A DNA stretch of 64,000 nucleotides, taken from assembly GCF_963666145.1 (NCBI RefSeq), contig NZ_OY762614.1:2761001-2825000 (forward strand), written 5' to 3'. This DNA comes from an uncultured Desulfobacter sp. Lineage in GTDB: Bacteria > Desulfobacterota > Desulfobacteria > Desulfobacterales > Desulfobacteraceae. Below the pieces are notes generated by a model that did no database searches, was not told where the DNA came from, and saw nothing but the letters and a program-made list of their open reading frames with translations. Each line of letters opens with the position of its first letter. Within the stretch, counting starts at the first letter, position 1. This document shows, in pieces, positions 27,523 through 34,989 of the stretch. A program made the translations under genes and the position numbers.

Positions 27523-28374
27523 ATGACGCATCCTGGCGAGTTATTAAAGAAAAATGGGCTATATGCCGGAAAGGAGTTGGGCCAGAATTTTTTGTCCAAC
27601 CCGGCCACAGCCCAGATGATTGTAGATAGAACCTGTGTTGATAAAGAGACCACCGTGCTTGAAATCGGTCCCGGATTAGGGGCGATCACCCTGCCTTTGG
27701 CAAGGGCCTGCAAGCAGCTTACGGCTGTTGAAAAAGACCGCCGTATTATTCCTTTGCTTGAACAGGAACTGGCCGATGAAGGAATCAGCAATGTTACGAT
27801 TATCAATCAAAACATTTTAAAAACAGATATCCGGGAAATTGCAGGAGCAAATAAACTGGTGGTGATTGGGAATCTGCCCTATAATATTTCCTCCCAGATC
27901 CTTTTTCAGCTGGTTACAATCCGCCAGGTTGTGACACGCGCATTTCTTATGTTTCAAAAGGAACTTGCCCAACGACTTCTTGCCTCCCCCGGCACCAAGG
28001 ATTACTCACGGCTTGCTGCAGTGGTTCAATATGCCGCAAACATCAGCCGGGTTGCGGATATCGGGCCCAACAATTTTTTTCCCAGACCGGATGTAGACTC
28101 CACGGTCCTGCGCTTTGATTTTTTTGAAACCGAAGGCATGGAAGAAGCGGACGAAACCCTGCTGTTCGCTGTAATAAAAGCCGCATTTTCCAAACGTAGA
28201 AAAACCCTTCACAATGCCATGTCCGGAGGCGAAATGGGATTAACCAAACAAATTGTCGGAATTGCCCTTGAAAACGCCGGTATTGACCCCTCACGGCGGG
28301 CTGAAACCCTTAATATCCAGGAATTTATAGATCTGTCAAAGGCGGTGGGAAACGCGATCACCGATGAATCATGA
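27523..28374 (+). CDS. rsmA: 16S rRNA (adenine1518/1519-N6)-dimethyltransferase
   Basis: Dimethylates two adjacent adenosines in the helix 45 loop of 16S rRNA, a late 30S assembly step. 283 residues. The SAM-binding motif is VLEIGPGLGAITLPLA, the acidic ribose contact is in LTAVEKD, and the catalytic motif is GNLPYNISSQIL. The N-terminus (YAGKELGQNFLSNP) is also typical of KsgA/RsmA. AAGGAG lies upstream of the ATG. Its last four bases overlap the start of the HD-GYP-like gene (ATGA), indicating translational coupling. Confidence 0.96.
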   Translation: MTHPGELLKKNGLYAGKELGQNFLSNPATAQMIVDRTCVDKETTVLEIGPGLGAITLPLARACKQLTAVEKDRRIIPLLEQELADEGISNVTIINQNILKTDIREIAGANKLVVIGNLPYNISSQILFQLVTIRQVVTRAFLMFQKELAQRLLASPGTKDYSRLAAVVQYAANISRVADIGPNNFFPRPDVDSTVLRFDFFETEGMEEADETLLFAVIKAAFSKRRKTLHNAMSGGEMGLTKQIVGIALENAGIDPSRRAETLNIQEFIDLSKAVGNAITDES

Positions 28375-29780
28375 TTGAAGCAAGAATATCCATAGATAAG
28401 CTGATCGAGGTTGTCCGCCAGGGCGGCCGGGTTAAAACCGGGGTGGATGTGTATGACAGCAACGGAACCCTGCTTTTGGCTAAAGATGTCATGGTGGATA
28501 AAACAAAGCCGCTGAAAATTGTTCGAAACAACGGTCTTCGGCATGTGCCGGTGGCAAGTAACGGCGGTGTTTTTGACGCATCCGGCAACAAAATAAACTT
28601 GAAATCCGCCAAGATGCCCAATATTGTGTCGGATTCATTTTTAGCTTCAGAACCCGTCAAAACCCAAAATGTAACCGAACGGCTCAAAGAGATCCTGGAA
28701 CTGCGCAGGTTTGCCGAATCCATAAGTATCAAAGCCCAGGCCATCATAAAAAATGCCGTGAACCAGATCAGAGAGACAAAGGGGGAGTTTGATGTAGATG
28801 CCGTATCAGCCCAGGCATCGGAACTTGCATCATTTGCCGAACAGGATCATCACCCCTTTGCATATGCACCCAGGGAGTGGTTTTTCTACGATGACTATTT
28901 TTACAGCCATGCCACCAATGTCTGCGCCTTGGGCTCCCAGGTATTGCACCGGTTCAACAAGGCTTTTTCAAAAATAATGGAAAAATCGCTTTGGGCCTCA
29001 CCAACCCTTGCGGGCAATGAGAAGTCCGGCATGTTTTCCTATTACTACCCGGAAGAGATAAATGAGATGACCTTTGGCCTGTTCATCTATGATCTGGGAA
29101 AATCCATGGTGCCCGAAGATCTTTTGAACAAAACATCGACACTGAGCAAAGATGAAATAGAACTGCTGCGCCGGCATTCCCATGATTATGGGTTTACGGT
29201 CATAGAAAAGAACCATCTGGGCAGTACAGTGCTCAGTAACATGATTCGGCATCATCATGGCCCCTTATATGAGGGAGAACCCGGGTGTTACCCTGCGGGA
29301 CTTGAATACGGAAATATGCCGCCCTATGTCAGAATATGCAAACTGATGGACATCTATGACGCCATGATATCCAAGCGCAGTTACCAGGACGCTGTTAACC
29401 AGGTTGCTGCAGTCACCGGCCTGTTTCGCAGCTATGTACACAAAGACCCCATCCTGCAATTCATTCTCCATGCGTTTGTTAAAACCGTAGGGCTTTATCC
29501 GCCGGGCAGCATTGTGTTTCTTAAAAGCGGACAACTGGCCTATGTCCTTGAAAACGAAGGTCCCCTTGTGCTTCCCTTTACAGACAAAAATCAGGTTCCC
29601 TTAAAATCCAGACCGGATCCTTTTAACGCCGGAAAACAGACCGGAGTGCTTGCCATTGACAGTGACAGAAGCCTCAGGCAGCCCAAAAAAATATGGGACT
29701 GCCTGCCGGCATTTATCAGGGAAATTGCCCTGCCAAAGGATCAGGTGGCAGCAGCTGTCGCTGCAATTTCGACCATTTAA
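28371..29780 (+). CDS. HD-GYP-like domain protein with altered HD motif
   Basis: 469 residues. The N-terminus (about 1-100) is a small domain often found before HD-GYP modules. The HD-GYP-like part (about 165-380) has HATNV, FIYDLGKSMVPEDLLNK, RRHSHDYG, MIRHHHGPLYEG and MDIYDAMISKRSYQ. Canonical enzymes hydrolyse cyclic di-GMP with a bimetal site built on the HD pair. Here the His of HD is Tyr (Y240-D241), and the GYP loop reads CYPAGL. Catalysis is therefore doubtful, and a binding or scaffold role is possible. The start overlaps rsmA by four bases. The partner kinase or cyclase is not visible. Confidence 0.85.
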   Translation: MIEARISIDKLIEVVRQGGRVKTGVDVYDSNGTLLLAKDVMVDKTKPLKIVRNNGLRHVPVASNGGVFDASGNKINLKSAKMPNIVSDSFLASEPVKTQNVTERLKEILELRRFAESISIKAQAIIKNAVNQIRETKGEFDVDAVSAQASELASFAEQDHHPFAYAPREWFFYDDYFYSHATNVCALGSQVLHRFNKAFSKIMEKSLWASPTLAGNEKSGMFSYYYPEEINEMTFGLFIYDLGKSMVPEDLLNKTSTLSKDEIELLRRHSHDYGFTVIEKNHLGSTVLSNMIRHHHGPLYEGEPGCYPAGLEYGNMPPYVRICKLMDIYDAMISKRSYQDAVNQVAAVTGLFRSYVHKDPILQFILHAFVKTVGLYPPGSIVFLKSGQLAYVLENEGPLVLPFTDKNQVPLKSRPDPFNAGKQTGVLAIDSDRSLRQPKKIWDCLPAFIREIALPKDQVAAAVAAISTI

Positions 29781-29798
29781 ACACATACGAAAATCTGT

Positions 29799-30743
29799 TT
29801 ACGATTTAAAAAGAGCAGACACACTTTCCCCTGTATGGATGTGCTTAATGGCCCGGGCAAAAAGCGGTGCCACGGACAGAGATTTAAGCTGAGCAAATTG
29901 TTTTTCTGCAGGAATATGAACCGTATTGGCAACAACAATGCCTGATACAACGGTTTTACTTAAATTTTCTACAGCCTGACCGCAAAGCACCGGGTGGGTC
30001 GCCCCCACATAAATATTATGAGCCCCCGCCCGTTTCAAGGTATCAACGGTGCTCACCAGGGTTCCCCCTGTGGATATCTCATCGTCAAAAACAATGGCAT
30101 CCAGCCCCTCTACATTACCCACGACCAGCCCCTGTTGAACATTGGAATCGCTGATCCTGCGTTTGTCAATGATAGCAAGGGAGGTGTCCAGGCGTTTGGC
30201 AAACCGCCCCGCTCTTTTTGCACCACCTGCATCCGTGGCGACCACCACCACCTTTGACAGATCCAAAAGTCCTTCAAAATAATCACAGATTGTGGGCATA
30301 AAAGTTAAATGATCCACGGGAATACTGAAAAAACCATGCACGGCATCGGCGTGCAGATCCATGGTCAGTACCCGGTCTGCCCCGGCGGTTTTCAAAAGAT
30401 CCGCCACCAGACGGGCAGCAATGGAAATTCTTGGGGCATCCTTTTTATCGGACCGGGCATATGAATAATAGGGGATGACAGCGGTAATCCGTTTAGCAGA
30501 TGCACTGCGCAACGCATCTATGGTAATCATCAGCTCCATAAGGTGATCACTGACAGGTGTGGTTAAAGACTGAACTACGAATACATCTTTTTCCCTGACA
30601 CTCTCCTTGATCTGAACAAATAAATTATCATTTGAAAATCGGGATGTTTCCATAGGGCTTAAGTCAATCCCAATATGTCCACAGATTTCCGTTGCCAGAT
30701 CCGGATTGGATCCACCGGAAAATACTTTTAAATTTTCTGTCAT
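29799..30743 (-). CDS. prs: Ribose-phosphate pyrophosphokinase
   Basis: Makes PRPP from ribose 5-phosphate and ATP for purine, pyrimidine, histidine, tryptophan and NAD synthesis. 314 residues, standard length. Visible motifs are the N-terminal LKVFSGGSNPDLA, IPYYSYARSDKKD in the flexible loop, VLTMDLHADAVHGFF, and the PRPP-binding loop IVFDDEISTGGTLVST. A long AT-rich leader precedes it. It is convergent with the HD-GYP-like gene, separated by only 18 bases. The pathway genes purF, carA and carB that use or relate to PRPP lie 8-14 kb to the right, on the same strand, but are not in its operon. Confidence 0.96.
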   Translation of the reverse strand: MTENLKVFSGGSNPDLATEICGHIGIDLSPMETSRFSNDNLFVQIKESVREKDVFVVQSLTTPVSDHLMELMITIDALRSASAKRITAVIPYYSYARSDKKDAPRISIAARLVADLLKTAGADRVLTMDLHADAVHGFFSIPVDHLTFMPTICDYFEGLLDLSKVVVVATDAGGAKRAGRFAKRLDTSLAIIDKRRISDSNVQQGLVVGNVEGLDAIVFDDEISTGGTLVSTVDTLKRAGAHNIYVGATHPVLCGQAVENLSKTVVSGIVVANTVHIPAEKQFAQLKSLSVAPLFARAIKHIHTGESVSALFKS

Positions 30744-31169
30744 TTTAATTTTCCTGAAGGGAGTTTTAATTCGCGCTTTTTTAATATCAGTTTATTGGTC
30801 AATAAACAAGATATTGAAAATAAGAAACTCGAGTCTGATTCTTTGTTGCAGGATGAATATATTAAATATTAATTTAAAAAAACAATAGTAATAATAACCT
30901 ATATTTAAATGTTTATAAGTACTATAATATCTTAATATCATGGTTTATTTTTTTATAATTTTTTTGTTTAAAATATTGAACAAAAAATTTAAAAAGACAA
31001 GGTATTGAACGTCTGTTGTTTGAAGGTACATAACCCGGGTTTTTTGAACATTTTTTTATTAAAATAAGGTATTCGTTCTTATCCCTTTTAAATCAGCGCT
31101 TTGCCAGTGATAAAATTTTTTTTTTGATAAGTTTTAAAACAGCGTGTCAATAACCTTGGATACTGTTCG
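30744..31169. other. Intergenic region between prs and argP, holding the left repeat copy
   Basis: 426 very AT-rich bases. The right three quarters form the left copy of the duplication described at 30859-31183. The left part must hold the promoter of the minus-strand prs gene. No ORF is credible. Confidence 0.6.
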
Positions 31170-31183
31170 TCATTTTAAAGGCA
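30859..31183. repeat. Diverged ~330-bp repeat, left copy, flanking argP/lysE
   Basis: This segment aligns in the same orientation with 32971-33302. Shared blocks in order are ATATTAAATATTAATTTAAA with AATAGTAATAATAAC, AAATGTTTATAA, a TGAAGG-GTACATAA box followed by GGTTTTTTGA, CTTTTAAATC, and finally CAGNGTGTCAATAAC. In the right copy the last 130 bases are the 3' end of the 176-residue gene, so the left copy carries a degenerate fragment of that gene's end. Confidence 0.7.
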
Positions 31184-32090
31184 TTAGATCAGGAATGACG
31201 AATGAATTAAGGTTTTTACTGCCCTGGTGCAGCAGGGCCTGGGTAAAGGATTCAATTAAAGGAGATTTTAAATTCCAGCAATGCCAGAAGAGCTGGATAT
31301 CAATTGTCAGGTCGGCAATCAAGGGAATTAGAATGCCTTTTTCCATTAAATGTCCGCCTTGGGCCAGCGGCACTACACCGTATCCAAGACCCATGGCAAT
31401 AAAATCCACAAAGGTTTCCGATGAGGGGACATAGGTCGCAGGTATATCCTTTGGCACTGTATGAAAGACAATTTTAAGCGCTTTATCGTGCAATTCATCC
31501 TTTTGATTAAAAACGATGGCCGGCGCCTTTGATAACGCTTCAAGATTTACGCCGCTGGGAAACCAGCGACGGGCGAAATCCTTGGTGCACAACAATTGGT
31601 ATGTCATGGTGCCGATTTCAAAAATCCGGCACCCCTGAATGGCCCGGTCAAGGATACTGATGCAGCCGCACACGGTTCCATTTTTTAAAAGTTTATGGGT
31701 CTGCTCCTGGTCGTCCACCCGGATGTCCAACAAAATTTTTCCGTCTTTCAGCATGGGCGCAACAGCTTTAGTAAACCATGTGGCCAGACTGTCGGCATTA
31801 ACCCCCACGGACAGGGTTACAGGTTTTCCATCCCACCCAAAATCTGCCCGGTTTGCCAAATCCTCTTCAAGATGCCTGACCTGTAAATAATGGGCAAGAA
31901 ACCATTTCCCGGCATCTGTGACGGCGGGTGGCACCGAACGGGTCAGCAATATCTGTCCGACCTGCTCTTCAAGTTGCCTGACCCGCTGGGACACAGCAGA
32001 CTGGGTCAGGCACATCCGAGCTGCCGCCTTTTCAAACCCGCCCTGCCGGACAACCTCTGCCATCGCCTCTATAAGCTTATAATCAAACAT
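31170..32090 (-). CDS. LysR-type regulator, ArgP-like
   Basis: 306 residues, LysR family. The N-terminal helix-turn-helix reads VVRQGGFEKAAARMCLTQSA. The effector domain matches ArgP/LysG (FDYKLIEAMAEVVRQGG at the start, then LLTRSVPPAVTDAGKWFLAH and MGLGYGVVPLAQ). ArgP-type regulators activate a divergent LysE/ArgO exporter in response to lysine or arginine. Here exactly that neighbour is present, 119 bases away and transcribed in the opposite direction. The 3' end falls just inside the left repeat copy. The family and partner logic are strong; the ligand is inferred. Confidence 0.9.
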   Translation of the reverse strand: MFDYKLIEAMAEVVRQGGFEKAAARMCLTQSAVSQRVRQLEEQVGQILLTRSVPPAVTDAGKWFLAHYLQVRHLEEDLANRADFGWDGKPVTLSVGVNADSLATWFTKAVAPMLKDGKILLDIRVDDQEQTHKLLKNGTVCGCISILDRAIQGCRIFEIGTMTYQLLCTKDFARRWFPSGVNLEALSKAPAIVFNQKDELHDKALKIVFHTVPKDIPATYVPSSETFVDFIAMGLGYGVVPLAQGGHLMEKGILIPLIADLTIDIQLFWHCWNLKSPLIESFTQALLHQGSKNLNSFVIPDLMPLK

Positions 32091-32209
32091 GAAATATTAT
32101 TAGTAAAATTTATTAATAATTAAAACAATTAATTTTACTAAATATAGGTATGGGTGTTATTTCATTTCACCGTTTTTATTAATGATTCGCTTAAAAGGAT
32201 AATGAAAAT

Positions 32210-32824
32210 ATGATGACACCCTTTTTCCAGGGCCTTGGCACAGGGGGCGGCCTCATTGTGGCCATTGGTGCTCAAAATGCATTTATACTCTCCCAGGGCA
32301 TTCGCAAAAACCATCCCCTTATTATTGCTGCAATCTGCATATTCTGCGATATCCTGTTTATCACACTGGGCGTTGCAGGTATCGGCGCTGCCGTTTCAAG
32401 GTCGGTTCTGTTGTCACGGCTGACGGCCTGGGGCGGTACGATATTTTTATTTTTATACGGATTTCAGGCGTTCAGATCGGCCATGGGGAACAAAAGCCTT
32501 AATGCAGCGGATCAGGGCCATATGTCTCTTAAGACGGTTATTATATCAACATTGGCCGTTACCCTTCTCAATCCCCATTTCTACCTTGACACGGTTGTGT
32601 TGATCGGCAGCATCGCAAGCCGATTTCCCCATAGCCAAAGATTTTATTTCTGGGCAGGAAGTGTCACGGCTTCTACCCTATGGTTTATCAGTCTGAGTAT
32701 TGGGGCAAGGGTGTTTGCACCTGTATTCAAAAATCCATTGGCCTGGCGAATTCTTGATGCTGTTATCGGTTTAACCCTGTGGAGCATTGCATTTTCCCTG
32801 ACCCGGTATGCCATGATGTTATAA
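32210..32824 (+). CDS. LysE/ArgO family amino acid exporter
   Basis: Predicted inner-membrane exporter of basic amino acids (lysine or arginine). 204 residues with six predicted membrane segments. The N-terminal LIVAIGAQNAFILSQGIRKN and TLLNPHFYLDTVVLIGSI are LysE hallmarks, the Asn-Pro-His in the latter being part of the conserved core. AAGGATAATGAAAAT precedes the ATG. It is divergent from an ArgP-like regulator, the classical arrangement. A strong hairpin lies 20 bases after the stop. Together with argP it forms a compact cassette bounded by repeats. Confidence 0.93.
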   Translation: MMTPFFQGLGTGGGLIVAIGAQNAFILSQGIRKNHPLIIAAICIFCDILFITLGVAGIGAAVSRSVLLSRLTAWGGTIFLFLYGFQAFRSAMGNKSLNAADQGHMSLKTVIISTLAVTLLNPHFYLDTVVLIGSIASRFPHSQRFYFWAGSVTASTLWFISLSIGARVFAPVFKNPLAWRILDAVIGLTLWSIAFSLTRYAMML

Positions 32825-32843
32825 TTTTGGGGTTGCCAAATGC

Positions 32844-32886
32844 CATGGGCGATGCCTGACAGATCAACTGTCGGGCATCGCCCATG
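32844..32886 (+). terminator. Hairpin after lysE
   Basis: A very stable stem (CATGGGCGATGCC and its complement, with TGACAG/CTGTC inside) lies just after lysE. The bases after it are ACAAAACTTG, without a T run, so it may end the transcript or mark an element boundary. A second stem (GAAAGCCCTG / CAGGACTTTC) follows at about 32896-32926. Confidence 0.65.
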
Positions 32887-33173
32887 ACAAAACTTGAAAG
32901 CCCTGAGAATTTTCCCAGGACTTTCATATAAACTGATTTAACGAATGATCGAATCTTTTGAAGTAAGCGTATATTAAATATTAATTTAAAAAAAAATAAT
33001 AGTAATAATAACGAATGCTGAAATGTTTATAACTATCTTAACTGTTGGGTATTATTATGATATTTATTTGGCTTTAATGTTGATAATTTTAGATAAAAGC
33101 GTTTTAAAACCATTCAGATTTGAAAGCCTGTTTTTGAAGGGTACATAAAGCAGGTTTTTTTGACAATTTTTTA
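32887..33173. other. AT-rich region between lysE and the RdgC-partner gene
   Basis: A second hairpin at about 32896-32926 is followed by the right copy of the 330-bp repeat from 32971. No ORF. Confidence 0.55.
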
Positions 33174-33302
33174 TCAGGATTGAATCCACTCCCTGATCGC
33201 TTTTAAATCCGATGTATTCCACGTGTCTGAGATTCTTTTCTCGATGTATTTTAAAAACAGGGTGTCAATAACGTTGATAACCTTCGTGATTAAAAAGGTT
33301 TT
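32971..33302. repeat. Diverged ~330-bp repeat, right copy
   Basis: Partner of 30859-31183. Its right portion (33174-33302) is the coding 3' end of the 176-residue gene, and its left portion is the non-coding DNA downstream of that gene. Because this copy is attached to an intact gene, it is likely the parental one. Confidence 0.7.
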
Positions 33303-33704
33303 CTCAATAATCATCCCCTCAATTTCATCTTCTGATGCGGAGGTATCAATGGTGGGTGTTTTTAAACCGGTGATATTGAAACTTTCACCTTTGATGGAAA
33401 ATTTATACTCTTCTTCGCCTATTTTGCAGAGCAGGTTCATATCCGTGACCCAGGCCCCTTTTCTAAGGGCTGTGGTTCCTTCCTCAAGACCTGCCTGATC
33501 CCCTTTAATAGTAATCTTTTCCTTTGACTTATCGCCCAGGTTGTTTTCAAGGCTGATGGAATTTCCGATCTCAAAGGTTACCGGATCATTTGAACCTGAA
33601 AGGGCGGTTATATCCTGGTCCGTTTCAACCAGATACCAGATCCATGTCAAAAATTCGTTGCCCAAAAAGCCATATTTATTGTAAGCGGTTGCTATATCCA
33701 ACAT
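33174..33704 (-). CDS. Conserved hypothetical partner of the RdgC-like protein
   Basis: 176 residues, no named family that I can assign. The N-terminus YNKYGFLGNEFLTWIWYLVE is a compact aromatic motif. The middle is beta-rich and charged (FEIGNSISLENNLGDKSKEK), and the C-terminus is helical with EIEGMIIEKTFLITKVINVI. No signal peptide or membrane segment is present. It starts three bases after the stop of the RdgC-like gene, so the two are translationally linked and probably work together on DNA. A degenerate copy of its 3' end is found 2 kb away beyond argP. Confidence 0.7.
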   Translation of the reverse strand: MLDIATAYNKYGFLGNEFLTWIWYLVETDQDITALSGSNDPVTFEIGNSISLENNLGDKSKEKITIKGDQAGLEEGTTALRKGAWVTDMNLLCKIGEEEYKFSIKGESFNITGLKTPTIDTSASEDEIEGMIIEKTFLITKVINVIDTLFLKYIEKRISDTWNTSDLKAIREWIQS

Positions 33705-33707
33705 CGA

Positions 33708-34325
33708 TCATATACCTTTCATATTTAAGGGCGATAACGCCAATATTCTGTCTTTTTTATCACTTGAAAAACTGCCCAGTTTTTCAACAATTGTATATGG
33801 GAATATTTTGATGGGCTTATGATCAAAAGATTTGAAAAACAGAGTTTCAAACAGTTCATTGGCCGCTTTCTGGGTGGAAAATAAAATTAAATTTTTATTT
33901 TCATAGTCCCATAGCACATCATATATATTGGGAATAAAGGGCGTTTTATGCATCAGAATATCCACGACCATCTCTTTGAGTTCGGCTTTCTCATTTTTTG
34001 AAATAAAGGGCCTACCGCTCTCTTTCTTTTTTTTCTCTGTTTCAATGGCCATGTGTTTCTGGATCAGTTTGGCCGGGATTGATTTTTTATCAATGCGCAG
34101 GGAAAAGGCAAAATAAGTGCCGAATAGAAATGACGCGGATTCAAAGTCTGGGTTGTAGGGGGTTTCAAGGGGGGTCCATCCGGCTGAAATTTCATCGTAC
34201 TCGTTTTCTAATGTGGGGATGGCGTTTTCAATCAGTCCCCGGCGGACACCTTCTGCGGCACCGTCAGGAAAGTCACCGTCAATGTAATAACGGCTGATGG
34301 AATGGGTGGAAGATATCAATCCCAT
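33708..34325 (-). CDS. RdgC-like recombination-associated protein, short form
   Basis: 205 residues, shorter than E. coli RdgC (about 300), a ring-shaped double-strand DNA-binding protein that modulates RecA. The best match is the central RdgC signature: a helical stretch with IPAKLIQKHMAIE, the basic GRPFISKNEKAELKEMVVD, then LMHKTPFIPNIYDVLWDYEN and NLILFSTQKAANELFETLF. This follows the RdgC order of lysine/arginine-rich helix, TRxxxxWIDPxxxxLVVDxxS block, and final helix. It is first of a two-gene operon with the 176-residue gene. RdgC assignment is moderate because the N-terminal third is divergent. Confidence 0.72.
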   Translation of the reverse strand: MGLISSTHSISRYYIDGDFPDGAAEGVRRGLIENAIPTLENEYDEISAGWTPLETPYNPDFESASFLFGTYFAFSLRIDKKSIPAKLIQKHMAIETEKKKKESGRPFISKNEKAELKEMVVDILMHKTPFIPNIYDVLWDYENKNLILFSTQKAANELFETLFFKSFDHKPIKIFPYTIVEKLGSFSSDKKDRILALSPLNMKGI

Positions 34326-34395
34326 GGTAACTCCTGTTTTGTTATTAAATAAAAGAATATATAAGCGGTTATATCATCATCCATTCCAGGAAACA

Positions 34396-34809
34396 TTATT
34401 CAACATTTCCTTCTATCTGGAGGACGACGGATTGTTTCTCTGGGGCATCGGTTCTAATGACAAGTTTGCGTTTGAAAAAGCTGCCGCCATAACCCGAGGT
34501 GTTGGCCTTAACATGTATGGTACCTGTTTCACCCGGGGCAACGGTTTTTGGATAATCTGCAACGGTGCAGCCGCATGATGTCGCCACCCGCAGAATGGAT
34601 AATACATCATCCCCGGGATTACGCACAATAAAGTCATGGGTGACCTGTGTGCCTTCGACGACACTGCCAAACGAAAAGATGGGTTCGTCTACCATGATAT
34701 CGGCACCGGCATAGGATATGCCGGTTGCAGCCATCCACAACATCAATACTGTAAAAATGATTTTTCCGGATAATCTTTTTTTCTTATCACCTTTAAATTG
34801 TTCAGACAT
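34396..34809 (-). CDS. DUF1573 exported protein
   Basis: 137 residues from the ATG at 34809, which has AAGGAGA just upstream; a frame start six codons earlier covers the ribosome site and is unlikely. A signal peptide (IIFTVLMLWMAATGISYAGA) precedes a single DUF1573 immunoglobulin-like domain with the typical FSFGSVVEGTQVTHDFIVRN, then LRVATSCGCT and PGETGTIHVKANTSGYGG. DUF1573 domains are found in exported proteins of poorly known function. The gene stands between the acyl-CoA synthetase and the RdgC-like operon, separated by about 70-180 bases, so it may be transcribed alone. Confidence 0.9.
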   Translation of the reverse strand: MSEQFKGDKKKRLSGKIIFTVLMLWMAATGISYAGADIMVDEPIFSFGSVVEGTQVTHDFIVRNPGDDVLSILRVATSCGCTVADYPKTVAPGETGTIHVKANTSGYGGSFFKRKLVIRTDAPEKQSVVLQIEGNVE

Positions 34810-34989
34810 GGATTCTCCTTTACACATTGTTGATAAATAAAATTTACAAGCGAATTTACCCCACGGGTAAATTGTTTGTGTACAACTCAGGTAAAGGAAA
34901 AAAGATGATACATAAAAAGGCTCTGTGTTTAAAACAAACTCAGGTTTTAATCCTAAGATAAATGTAGACAGCCTATCAACTTTTGATCA

